Positions 34,328-42,125 of a stretch of 64,000 bases of DNA are shown one piece after another (position 1 is the first letter of the stretch; the number at the start of each line of letters is the position of its first letter). Both the position numbers and the translations under genes were made by a program. A model generated the notes under the pieces. The model was not told where the DNA came from, searched no databases, and saw nothing but the letters and a program-made list of their open reading frames with translations. Source of the stretch: Corallococcus macrosporus DSM 14697 (lineage in GTDB: Bacteria > Myxococcota > Myxococcia > Myxococcales > Myxococcaceae); contig NZ_CP022203.1 in NCBI RefSeq assembly GCF_002305895.1, positions 474,501 through 538,500 on the forward strand, written 5' to 3'.

Positions 34328-34594
34328 ATGGAAGTGAAGGAGCCCCGGAAACCGGGCGGTTCGGATGGCAGCGAGCTGGGGGAGACGGCCCGGCAGATGC
34401 GGGCGGCGCAACCCTACGTCGCGGCGGTGTGGAAGCTGGTAGGGGGAGCGGTGGTGGGCGTGCTGGGCGGCTACTGGCTGGACAAGAGGTTGGGGACAGG
34501 GCCCTGGCTGATGGTGGTGCTGAGCCTGGTGGGCATCTGCGTGGGCTTCTATGGATTCCTCCATGAGATGGCCCGGCTGGGGAAACGGAAGTGA
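34328..34594 (+). CDS. atpZ: AtpZ-like F0 accessory membrane protein
   Basis: 88 residues from the ATG at 34328 with GGGGAGG upstream. A charged N-terminus (about 30 residues) precedes two membrane helices (LVGGAVVGVLGGYWLDKRLG and WLMVVLSLVGICVGFYGFL), the AtpZ/AtpI (F0F1-ATPase_gp1) pattern. Known members help assemble the c-ring or carry Mg2+/Ca2+. First gene of the F0 operon and coupled to the next by a GTGA overlap. Confidence 0.85.
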   Translation: MEVKEPRKPGGSDGSELGETARQMRAAQPYVAAVWKLVGGAVVGVLGGYWLDKRLGTGPWLMVVLSLVGICVGFYGFLHEMARLGKRK

Positions 34595-35001
34595 CGGCGC
34601 GGGGCGGCGGTAGCGGGACGGACTCCTTCCGGAGTCATGCGGCGCTGGCGGGTGGCGTGGCGGTGGTGGGCCTGGCGCTGGCGGCGTTGATGCCGCAGGT
34701 GGTGGAGGACCGCGTCTCCGCGCTGTGGGGCGTGGGGCTGGCGACGGTGACGGGCGCGGTGGCGCTGGTGCTGAAGCGGCGGGCGGTGCGGCAGGACCTC
34801 AACGCCGCGCTGAAGGTGGTCGGAATCATCTTTGGCCTTCGGGCCGTGGGCGTGTTGGCGGGGCTGTTGGGCGTGGTGACGCGGGGCATGGCGGCGGTGC
34901 CGTTCATCGCCGGGTTCTTCGGCGTCTACTTCGCGCTGCAGTGGATTGAAGTGAGCTACGTGATGGCCGCGTCGAAGGAATCGGCGGGCGGAGACGAGTG
35001 A
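34591..35001 (+). CDS. atpI: ATP synthase subunit I-like protein
   Basis: 136 residues from the GTG overlapping the atpZ stop. Four hydrophobic segments (AALAGGVAVVGLALAALMPQVV, GVGLATVTGAVALVLKR, ALKVVGIIFGLRAVGVLAGLLGVV, FIAGFFGVYFALQWIEVSYV), matching the AtpI family (ATP-synt_I) that assists c-ring assembly. Ends overlapping the atpB start. Confidence 0.85.
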   Translation: MTARGGGSGTDSFRSHAALAGGVAVVGLALAALMPQVVEDRVSALWGVGLATVTGAVALVLKRRAVRQDLNAALKVVGIIFGLRAVGVLAGLLGVVTRGMAAVPFIAGFFGVYFALQWIEVSYVMAASKESAGGDE

Positions 35002-36008
35002 TGCGCAAGGCAATGGTGCTGTTCGCCAGTCTGTTCGCTGCCACGGCGTGGGCCGCGGGGTCGGAAGACGACGTGCCGGGGTACATCCTCCACCACGTCG
35101 TGGACTCGCCCTACCTGGAGATTGAAGTCCCGCTGGGCAGCCCCATCCACGCGCTGGACTTCCCCCAGTGGCTCATCCCGCTGAAGCCCAACGGGTGCGA
35201 GCTGCGGATGACGGACCACGGCCAGGAGGTTCCGGGCTTCACGGAAGGCTGCCTGGACGTCTCCCTCACCAAGCACACCGTGATGATGTGGCTGGCCGCG
35301 CTGCTGCTGCTGGCCACCTTGTTCACCTGGGGCAACCGGGACAAGACGAAGCTGGTGCCGCGCGGCGCGGGCGCCAACATCATCGAGATGCTGGTGCTGT
35401 TCGTGCGTGACGAGCTGGCCATCAAGAACATCGGCAAGGAGGAGGGCCCCCGCTACGTGCCCTACCTGCTCACCGCGTTCTTCTTCGTCCTCTTCATGAA
35501 CCTGCTGGGCCTGATTCCCTGGATGGCGACCGCCACCGGCAACCTGGCCGTCACCGCGTCGCTGGCGGTGTGCACCTTCGTCATCACCCAGATTGCCGGC
35601 ATCCGCGCGGCGGGCCTGGGCGGCTACCTGAAGCACCTGACGGGTGGCGTGGCGCCCTGGCTGTGGCCCATCATGATTCCGGTGGAGGTGCTGGGCCTGT
35701 TCACCAAGCCCTTCGCCCTCACGATGCGTCTGTTCGCCAACATGCTGGCGGGCCACATCGTCCTCTTCTTCCTCCTGGGCCTCATCTTCATCCTCGGCCA
35801 CCCGGCGGTGGCGGCGGTGAGCGTGCCCTTCGCCTTCGCCATCTACCTGCTCGAGCTCTTCGTGGCCTTCGTGCAGGCGTACGTCTTCACGATGCTGTCG
35901 GCGCTGTTCATCGGCATGAGCGTGGCCATGGGCCACCACCATGACGACCACGGCCACGCGTCCGAGGTGGGCCCCAGCCACGACCACGGCAAGGCGCACC
36001 ACATCTAG
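35001..36008 (+). CDS. atpB: ATP synthase F0 subunit a
   Basis: 335 residues from the ATG at 35001, which overlaps the previous stop (a GTG three bases earlier is in frame). Longer than the E. coli protein (271) because of an N-terminal signal-like segment (MRKAMVLFASLFAATAWA) with a periplasmic extension and a His-rich C-terminal tail. Core helices include the essential Arg in PFALTMRLFANMLAGH and the later LLELFVAFVQAYVFTML. Forms the proton half-channels against the c-ring. Confidence 0.95.
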   Translation: MRKAMVLFASLFAATAWAAGSEDDVPGYILHHVVDSPYLEIEVPLGSPIHALDFPQWLIPLKPNGCELRMTDHGQEVPGFTEGCLDVSLTKHTVMMWLAALLLLATLFTWGNRDKTKLVPRGAGANIIEMLVLFVRDELAIKNIGKEEGPRYVPYLLTAFFFVLFMNLLGLIPWMATATGNLAVTASLAVCTFVITQIAGIRAAGLGGYLKHLTGGVAPWLWPIMIPVEVLGLFTKPFALTMRLFANMLAGHIVLFFLLGLIFILGHPAVAAVSVPFAFAIYLLELFVAFVQAYVFTMLSALFIGMSVAMGHHHDDHGHASEVGPSHDHGKAHHI

Positions 36009-36026
36009 GCCTCCGACCAAGTTAGC

Positions 36027-36049
36027 GGGGCGCGGCGGTACGGCGCCCC
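36027..36049 (+). promoter_or_regulatory. intercistronic hairpin before atpE
   Basis: GGGGCGC (36027-36033) pairs with GCGCCCC (36043-36049) in the 143-base atpB-atpE gap. A second hairpin, CGGCGG (36061-36066) with CCGCCG (36076-36081), follows. They may stabilise or process the mRNA so that subunit c is made in excess. Confidence 0.5.
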
Positions 36050-36151
36050 GGCAGAAGACCCGGCGGTTCGAAAGGCCGCCGGAGGTAGTCCTAAAGGGAC
36101 ATCACGACCCCCCCACAAGCGGGTCCACGCTACGAAAGAATAAGTGTTCCC

Positions 36152-36382
36152 ATGACGAACCTCGCTCTTGCCTTCCTCGCCGCCGGTCTGGGTGCCGGTC
36201 TCTCCATCATCGGTGCCGCGCTCGGCATTGGTAAGCTGGCCGCCGCCGCCATGGACGCCACGGGCCGTCAGCCGGCCGCGGGCGGCGACATCCGCACCAC
36301 GATGATCATCGCGGCGGCCCTTATCGAAGGCGCCACGCTGTTCGCGCTGGTCGTTTGCATCCTGCTCGCCACCAAGGTCTAG
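36152..36382 (+). CDS. atpE: ATP synthase F0 subunit c
   Basis: 76 residues, two membrane helices joined by the polar loop around GRQPAAGGDIRT. The proton-carrying carboxylate is Glu in AALIEGATLFALVV. The glycine-rich first helix (AAGLGAGLSIIGAALGIG) is typical of c-rings. No extra Na+-site residues are obvious (no Gln in helix 1 at the usual place), so H+ coupling is expected. Confidence 0.96.
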   Translation: MTNLALAFLAAGLGAGLSIIGAALGIGKLAAAAMDATGRQPAAGGDIRTTMIIAAALIEGATLFALVVCILLATKV

Positions 36383-36513
36383 GTCGAGCGCAGGTCGAGT
36401 CATCGCCGGAAGGCCGCCGGTGCCCGCGGGGTGTCTTGCCCCGGGTGCCGGCTGCTCCGGCCGCAGCAACCGACGTCTTCGCAGTCTCCCTCCCTCACGC
36501 TGGACATCCCGCC

Positions 36514-37068
36514 ATGTTCCTGCCCTCTGTCCTCGCCGCCAGTAGCCTCGTGAAGGTCCAACCGGGCCTCATCTTCTGGACCCTCGTCACCTTCATCTTC
36601 GTCGCCATCGTCCTGAAGGCGAAGGCCTGGGGCCCCATCCTGTCGCTGGTGGAGGAGCGCGAGAAGCAGATCGCCAGCTCCATCGAGAGCGCCAAGCGTG
36701 AGCGCGCCGAGGCGGAGAAGCTGCTGGCCGACCAGAAGACGGCCATCGCCGAGGCCCGCCGCGAGGCCGCGGAGATGATGCGCCGCAACACGCAGGAGAT
36801 GGAGAAGTTCCGCGAGGAGCTCATGGCCAAGAGCCGCAAGGAGGCCGAGGAGCTCAAGCTGAGCGCGCGTCGCGAGATTGACGAGCAGAAGGCCAAGGCC
36901 ATCGCCGAGGTCCGCTCCATGGCGGTGGACCTGGCCATGGAAGTGGCCGGCAAGCTCATCAGCGAGCGCATGGACGACAGCAAGCAGCGCGCGCTGGCCG
37001 AGCAGTTCGTCCAGGGCCTGCCGCTGAACGGCACCAGCGCCTCCGGCGCCGTCCGCCGCACCGCCTAA
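36514..37068 (+). CDS. atpF: ATP synthase F0 subunit b
   Basis: 184 residues from the ATG at 36514. One N-terminal membrane helix (PGLIFWTLVTFIFVAIVLKAKAW) and a long charged coiled coil (residues 50-160) that forms the peripheral stalk. Ends VQGLPLNGTSAS...RRTA. It is the last F0 gene here; the usual atpH, A, G, D, C do not follow, so F1 genes are elsewhere in the genome. Confidence 0.95.
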   Translation: MFLPSVLAASSLVKVQPGLIFWTLVTFIFVAIVLKAKAWGPILSLVEEREKQIASSIESAKRERAEAEKLLADQKTAIAEARREAAEMMRRNTQEMEKFREELMAKSRKEAEELKLSARREIDEQKAKAIAEVRSMAVDLAMEVAGKLISERMDDSKQRALAEQFVQGLPLNGTSASGAVRRTA

Positions 37069-37119
37069 TCCCCTTCTGGGGAAGCGCGCCCCCCGGCGCG
37101 CGTGTTCCAGGGAATCACC

Positions 37120-38229
37120 ATGGGTCTTTCCATCGGCATCGTCGGGCTGCCCAACGTCGGCAAGTCCACCCTGTTCAACGCGCTGTCGGCCGCGGGCGCG
37201 CAGGCGGCCAACTACCCCTTCTGCACCATCGAGCCCAACGTGGGCGTGGTGCCCGTGCCGGATGACCGCCTTGACCAGTTGTCCGCGCTCATCAAGCCGC
37301 TGAAGAAGGTGCCCACCTCGCTGGAGTTCGTGGACATCGCCGGCCTGGTGCGCGGCGCGTCCAAGGGCGAGGGCCTGGGCAACCAGTTCCTGGGCAACAT
37401 CCGCCAGGTGAACGCGGTGCTCCACGTGCTGCGCTGCTTCGAGGACGACAACGTCACCCACGTCGAGGGCGGGGTGAATCCGGTGCGGGACCGGGACGTG
37501 GTCGACACGGAGCTGTGCCTCAAGGACCTGGAGACCGTGGAGAAGCGCCGCGAGCGCACCCTGAAGAACACCAAGGTGGGCGGCAAGGTCGGTGAAGAGG
37601 CCAAGGCCGAGGTGGCGCTCCTGGACCGCATCAAGGCGGGCCTGGACAACGGCATCACCGTGCGCGCCCAGAAGCTCACCGAGGAGGAGGGCGCCGTCAT
37701 CCATGACCTGTTCCTGCTCACCGACAAGCCCGTGCTGTACGTGGCGAACATCGGCGAGGGGGAGCTGGGCAAGGAGGACGCCAACCCCCACGTGAAGGCC
37801 GTCCGGGAGATGGCCGCGAAGGAGGGCTTCGAGGTGGTGGTGCTCGCCGCCGCGCTGGAGTCCGAAATCCAGCAGCTTCCGGAGACCGAGCGTCCGGGCT
37901 TCCTGGAGAGCGCGGGCCTGTCCGAGCCCGGCCTGCACAAGGTGGTGCGCGCCGGCTACAAGCTGCTGGGCCTGTGGACCTACTTCACCGTGGGCGAGCA
38001 GGAGTGCCGCGCCTGGACCATCCACCAGGGCTACAAGGCCCCGCAGGCGGCCGGCGTCATCCACTCCGACTTCGAGCGCGGCTTCATCAAGGCCGAGGTG
38101 ATGCGCTGGGAGGACCTGGTGAAGCTGGGCAGTGAGTCCGCCGTGAAGGAGAAGGGCCTGCTGCGCGTGGAAGGCAAGGAGTACGTCGTGCAGGACGGCG
38201 ACTGCATGCACTTCCGCTTCAACGTGTAG
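37120..38229 (+). CDS. ychF: redox-regulated ATPase/GTPase YchF
   Basis: 369 residues from the ATG at 37120 (AGGGA ribosome site). G1 loop GLPNVGKST, the switch region ANYPFCTIEPNVGVV, G3 DIAGLVRGASKGEGLGNQFL, then the coiled-coil insertion and the C-terminal TGS domain (RAWTIHQGYKAPQAAGVIHSDFERGFIKAEV). YchF/Ola1 proteins prefer ATP and associate with ribosomes. Lies 51 bases after atpF. Confidence 0.97.
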   Translation: MGLSIGIVGLPNVGKSTLFNALSAAGAQAANYPFCTIEPNVGVVPVPDDRLDQLSALIKPLKKVPTSLEFVDIAGLVRGASKGEGLGNQFLGNIRQVNAVLHVLRCFEDDNVTHVEGGVNPVRDRDVVDTELCLKDLETVEKRRERTLKNTKVGGKVGEEAKAEVALLDRIKAGLDNGITVRAQKLTEEEGAVIHDLFLLTDKPVLYVANIGEGELGKEDANPHVKAVREMAAKEGFEVVVLAAALESEIQQLPETERPGFLESAGLSEPGLHKVVRAGYKLLGLWTYFTVGEQECRAWTIHQGYKAPQAAGVIHSDFERGFIKAEVMRWEDLVKLGSESAVKEKGLLRVEGKEYVVQDGDCMHFRFNV

Positions 38230-38254
38230 CGGTTCGTCCGTCCACTCCGGTCAT

Positions 38255-38302
38255 CGCGGGCGCTGTGCTTCCGGACGCTTCGGTCTGGAGGCGGCGCCCG
38301 CG
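38255..38302. terminator. bidirectional hairpin between ychF and the convergent gene
   Basis: Outer stem CGCGGGCGC (38255-38263) with GCGCCCGCG (38294-38302) and an inner stem TTCCGGAC/GTCTGGAG closing on GCTTCG. Sits between two convergent genes. Confidence 0.65.
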
Positions 38303-38332
38303 AGCCGTTTCAGGGCCGGGGCTCCGTGTCGC

Positions 38333-38629
38333 TCAGAAGCCGCGCGGGCCTTGCAGCACCGTGTAGACCCAGATGCCCACGGCGATGAGGGCCAGCACGG
38401 TGGTGAAGGTGGCCGTGCGGCGCATGCGCGGGCGCTCCTCCGGCGGGTGCTTCGAGGCGAAGAACCACATGCCTCCGACGCGCAGGACCAGGAACATGAG
38501 GAGCAGGAGCGGGCCGACCACCTGCCAGCCGGAGGGGCGCATCAGCACCACGCCCCACGAGGCGAGGAAGGCGACGTTGCCCAGCAGCGAGGCGATGGCG
38601 AAACGGGGATAAACGCGTCGAGTGTCCAC
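38333..38629 (-). CDS. small integral membrane protein
   Basis: 98 residues from a GTG at 38629 with GGAGA ten bases upstream. Three hydrophobic segments (FAIASLLGNVAFLASWGVVL, GPLLLLMFLVLRVGGMWFFAS, ATFTTVLALIAVGIWVYTVL). No family recognised and no clear partner. Confidence 0.6.
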   Translation of the reverse strand: MDTRRVYPRFAIASLLGNVAFLASWGVVLMRPSGWQVVGPLLLLMFLVLRVGGMWFFASKHPPEERPRMRRTATFTTVLALIAVGIWVYTVLQGPRGF

Positions 38630-38820
38630 GGCGCGGGAGTCTCCCCTTCCGCGTGCGGGCTTCCAACCACGGACTTCGCCCGGTGCGTGGCAGGCGACAG
38701 AGGCGGTGCGCCTCTGCGTCGCGGGCGCGGAATGGCGCGCCCGGCCCGCTACCGCATGAGGGCGCGGTGCCGCAGGAGCCTGTCTCGCGAGGCCGTGCCG
38801 CGTGGCCCTCACGGAGTGCG

Positions 38821-40137
38821 TCACGCACCGCCGGGTGCCTGGCCTCCCGTGGGGCGTGGTGCCGGCTCCACGTAGCGCGCCCGGGGGCGGAGCAGATGGC
38901 CCTGTTCTCGCTGCTCCAGCACATGGGCCACCCAGCCCGCGGAGCGCCCCACGGCGAACAGCGTGGCGCCCGCGCCTGGAGGCAGTCCCAGCGCCGCGGC
39001 GAGCATCACCAGCCCGAAGTCCACGGACGGCGGTGGGTGCCCCGCGGCGCGCATGGCGTCCATCACCGCGCTGGCGATGCGGACCCCTGGCGCCTCGGAG
39101 TTGACGGCCCGGGCGGCTTCCACCAGGGGCGGTGTCCTCGGGTCTCCGTCGGGGTAGAGCTGATGGCCGAAGCCGGTGATGACCTCGCCGCGCCGCAGCC
39201 GCTCCCGGATGACCTCCGCGGCGCGCTCCGGCCGTCCCACCTCCACGAGCAGCGCCTCCACCCGGTCGCAGGCGCCGCCATGCCTGGGGCCCGACAGCGC
39301 GGCCAGCGCGGCGCTCAGGCAGGCGTACAGGTCCGCGCCGGACGAGGCCACCACGCGCGCGGCGAACGTGGACACGTTGAGCTCGTGGTCCGCGCACAGC
39401 ACCAGCGCGCGGTCGAGCAGCGCCGGCGCGCGCTTCACGCGGGTGTTCCAGGCGCGTGCCAGGGATTGCGCCACGGTGGGCTCGTTCAACGCGTGGGTCA
39501 CCCGCCCCGGCGCGTTCGCCACGCAGACCCAGGCGGAGAGCTGGCGCAGCAGCCTCCGGGCGCGGGCGCGCTCCTGCTCGGGCGGCGCGGCGAAGCGCAC
39601 GGCGTCTCGTGCGCCCCAGAGCGGCACCAGGGAAGACAGCGCGGCCACGGGCGGTGTGCCACGGGGCAGCAGCTTCGCCAGCTCGGACGGCGGAAACGCT
39701 GGCTCGGGCGAGGGCCACCGGGTCGCCGCCTCGGGCAGCGCGCCGGTCCACAGCAGCTCCGCGACGTCCTCGAACGCGCGCCCCTCCACCGCGAGCGTCA
39801 CCGCCGAGTGCCCCCGGTACGCGAGCCCCTCCGCGCCCACGCGCGACACCGACGAGTCGATGACGGGCTCGCCCCAGCGCAGGGCTCCCGAGGCCACCGC
39901 GGCGTGTCCCGCCCTGGCGTCGTGCCGCGCCTTCAGCCGCTCCAAATCCGAGCGCACATAGCGGTTCTCCTTGGTGCCGCGCTCCGGCACGCAGCGCACG
40001 AGCCCGCGGCTCACGTAGGTGTAGAGCGTGGCCCGCTTCACGCCCAGGAGCGCGGCGGCCCGCGCGGCGGTCACCAGCTCCTCCTCAGGTCGATGGTCGA
40101 ATCGAGATTGAGAGCGTCCGCCCTTGGGCCTACTCAT
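38821..40137 (-). CDS. citrate synthase-family protein with N-terminal HTH domain
   Basis: 438 residues. Residues 20-70 are a MerR-type helix-turn-helix (LVTAARAAALLGVKRATLYTYVSRGLVRCV). The rest is a citrate synthase fold with the catalytic regions ADHELNVSTFAARVVASSGADLYACLSAALAALSGPRHGG and GFGHQLYPDGDPRTPPL and a C-terminal FGLVMLAAALGLP. HTH-citrate synthase fusions are a known subgroup of uncertain substrate (citrate or 2-methylcitrate). It could sense a metabolite and regulate itself or the divergent methyltransferase gene 106 bases away. Confidence 0.88.
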   Translation of the reverse strand: MSRPKGGRSQSRFDHRPEEELVTAARAAALLGVKRATLYTYVSRGLVRCVPERGTKENRYVRSDLERLKARHDARAGHAAVASGALRWGEPVIDSSVSRVGAEGLAYRGHSAVTLAVEGRAFEDVAELLWTGALPEAATRWPSPEPAFPPSELAKLLPRGTPPVAALSSLVPLWGARDAVRFAAPPEQERARARRLLRQLSAWVCVANAPGRVTHALNEPTVAQSLARAWNTRVKRAPALLDRALVLCADHELNVSTFAARVVASSGADLYACLSAALAALSGPRHGGACDRVEALLVEVGRPERAAEVIRERLRRGEVITGFGHQLYPDGDPRTPPLVEAARAVNSEAPGVRIASAVMDAMRAAGHPPPSVDFGLVMLAAALGLPPGAGATLFAVGRSAGWVAHVLEQREQGHLLRPRARYVEPAPRPTGGQAPGGA

Positions 40138-40243
40138 GTCTCACGCACCTCCACGAAGGCCATTGTCGACTCGACTGGACGACGTGTCGATACGTCCCCG
40201 GCTCGGCGTGGCCCACGTGTGCGCGCGAGGAGAGGAGCCTGTC

Positions 40244-41023
40244 ATGCAGGTGGACTTCGGACGCACGTCGTCGGACTACGTGAGACACCGGGCCGGCTTC
40301 CCGGAGGCCTTCTTCGAGCGGCTCGACAGGGAAGGGCTGCTGCGTCAGGGGCTCCGCGCCGTGGACCTGGGCACGGGGACGGGGACGGTGGCCCGGGGAC
40401 TGGCCCAGCGTGGCGCCGTGGTGACGGGGCTGGATGTCTCCGCGGACATGCTGGAGGCCGCGCGCGGGCTCGCCTCGGGGATGGGCCTGGACATCGACTT
40501 CCGGCAGGCGCCCGCGGAGAACACGGGCCTGCCCTCGCAGGCGTTCGACCTGGTGGTCGCGGGACAGTGCTGGCACTGGTTCGACCGGCCCGTCGCGGCG
40601 CGTGAGGCCGCGCGGTTGCTCGTCCCCGGTGGGCGGCTGGTCATCGCCCACTTCGACTGGCTGCCGCTGCCCGGCAACGTGGTGGAGGCCACCGAGTGGC
40701 TCATCGAGCGCTTCAACCCGGGCGCGCCCACGCCCTCCGTCTCCTTGAGTCTGTCCTCGGGCGTCTATCCCCCGTGGTTCCGCGACGCCGCCGAGGCGGG
40801 CTTCACCCAGCTCACCTCGTTCTCCTTCGACGTGAGCGTGCCGTACACCCACCGGGCCTGGCGGGGCCGCATCCGCGCCAGCGCGAAGGTGGGCGCGTCC
40901 ATGCCCGCGGCCACGGTGAGCCGCTTCGATGCCGCGCTCGCGGACCTGCTCGCGGGGAGCTTCCCCGCGGACCCGCTCGACGTCCCCCACCGCGTCTTCG
41001 CGCTGCTCGCGACGCGGCCCTGA
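40244..41023 (+). CDS. SAM-dependent methyltransferase (class I)
   Basis: 259 residues from the ATG at 40244 (GAGGAG upstream). SAM-binding motif I VDLGTGTGTVARGLAQRG, the acidic end of beta-2 in TGLDVSADMLEAA, and motif FDLVVAGQCWHWFDRP fit the Methyltransf_11 group. The phrase CWHWFD is typical of a subfamily acting on small molecules or quinone-like substrates, but the substrate is unknown. The longer frame back to 40124 overlaps the divergent gene and is not used. Confidence 0.9.
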   Translation: MQVDFGRTSSDYVRHRAGFPEAFFERLDREGLLRQGLRAVDLGTGTGTVARGLAQRGAVVTGLDVSADMLEAARGLASGMGLDIDFRQAPAENTGLPSQAFDLVVAGQCWHWFDRPVAAREAARLLVPGGRLVIAHFDWLPLPGNVVEATEWLIERFNPGAPTPSVSLSLSSGVYPPWFRDAAEAGFTQLTSFSFDVSVPYTHRAWRGRIRASAKVGASMPAATVSRFDAALADLLAGSFPADPLDVPHRVFALLATRP

Positions 41024-41050
41024 ACCTCGAAGCACCAGGAGCCCTTGCTT

Positions 41051-41554
41051 ATGTCCTCACATCCCCACGTCGTCCACGAGCCCGAGCTTCCCTGGACCGA
41101 AGTCACCCAGGGCCCCCGGGTGCAGTACCGCCGCAAGCAGTTGGGCGCCGCCGCGAAGGGCCGCAAGCTGGGGTGCAGCCTCATGGAGCTGCCCCCCGGC
41201 AAGCACGCGTGGCCGCGCCACTACCACCTGGCCAACGAGGAGGCCTACTTCATTCTCTCCGGCTCGGGCCGGCTGCGCCTGGGCGATGACACGCTCGCCG
41301 TGAAGGCCGGGGACTACGTGGCGCTGCCCGTCGGGCCCACGGGCGCGCACCAGCTCCTCAATGACGGAGCGGAGACGCTGCGCTACCTGGCCTTCTCCAC
41401 CATGGTGGAGCCGGACGTCATGGTGTACCCGGACTCGGAGAAGGTGGTCATCTCCGCCGGCAGTGCCCCTGGCGGGGACAAGGCGGCCCGCACCCTGTTC
41501 ACCACGCTGCCGCTCTCCGCGGAGGTGGACTACTGGAGCGGCGAGGAGCGATAG
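41051..41554 (+). CDS. cupin-domain protein
   Basis: 167 residues from the ATG at 41051. Cupin motif 1 HYHLANEEAYFILSGSGRLRLGDDTLAVKAGDYVALPVG is complete, with His-His-Glu metal ligands (H-Y-H ... E). Motif 2 is weaker (GAHQLLNDGAETLRYLAFS). Could be an isomerase, dioxygenase or sugar-binding protein; not decidable. 27 bases downstream of the methyltransferase. Confidence 0.88.
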   Translation: MSSHPHVVHEPELPWTEVTQGPRVQYRRKQLGAAAKGRKLGCSLMELPPGKHAWPRHYHLANEEAYFILSGSGRLRLGDDTLAVKAGDYVALPVGPTGAHQLLNDGAETLRYLAFSTMVEPDVMVYPDSEKVVISAGSAPGGDKAARTLFTTLPLSAEVDYWSGEER

Positions 41555-41567
41555 GCTGTGGGCCGCG

Positions 41568-42065
41568 ATGGCCCCCTTGCTCGACGTGCTCACCCGGGAG
41601 CGGCTCCTCAAGAACCGCGCCGCCGCCGCGGCCCTGCTGCCGCGCGGCGAACCTCCCCATGTGTCCCTGCTGCGCCTGTGCGACGCGGGGCTGCTCGAAG
41701 GCGGCCTGTCCGTGGGGTACGGCGTGCGCGCCGACGAGCTGGTGGGCCCGCTCACCACCGCCATGGGCGGCGCGGCCCGCCGCTTCAAGGTGGTGGACGT
41801 GCGGGAGCGCCCCGTCCTGGAGCTCCACGTCATGGCCGGTGACGTGACGGAGCGCTGGGAGGTGGAGGACCTGTCCTCGCTGGTGCACAACCTCAACAGC
41901 CTCTACCGCGACGCGCCAGACGTGCGCGCGGTGGCCGAGCTGGGTGAGTGGGAGGACGCGCTCCAGCTCTGGTGTGTGGACAAGCGCGCCCTGCCGCGGC
42001 TGGTGCGCCAGCCCTTCTTCGCGCCGCGCAATGGCCGGGCGCTGATGAACCCTTCGGGGGACTGA
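41568..42065 (+). CDS. conserved hypothetical protein
   Basis: 165 residues from the ATG at 41568, 14 bases after the cupin stop. Two alpha/beta halves: RLLKNRAAAAALLPRGEPPHVSLLRLCDAGLLEGG and FKVVDVRERPVLELHVMAGDVTERWEVEDLSSLVHNLNSLYRD. No signal or membrane segment. I do not recognise a family. Probably cotranscribed with the methyltransferase and cupin genes. Confidence 0.65.
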   Translation: MAPLLDVLTRERLLKNRAAAAALLPRGEPPHVSLLRLCDAGLLEGGLSVGYGVRADELVGPLTTAMGGAARRFKVVDVRERPVLELHVMAGDVTERWEVEDLSSLVHNLNSLYRDAPDVRAVAELGEWEDALQLWCVDKRALPRLVRQPFFAPRNGRALMNPSGD

Positions 42066-42125
42066 GGCTCCAGAGGGCGCCCCGCACTCGCGGCAGACCC
42101 GGATTCTGAGGCAGCATGAGGGGGC

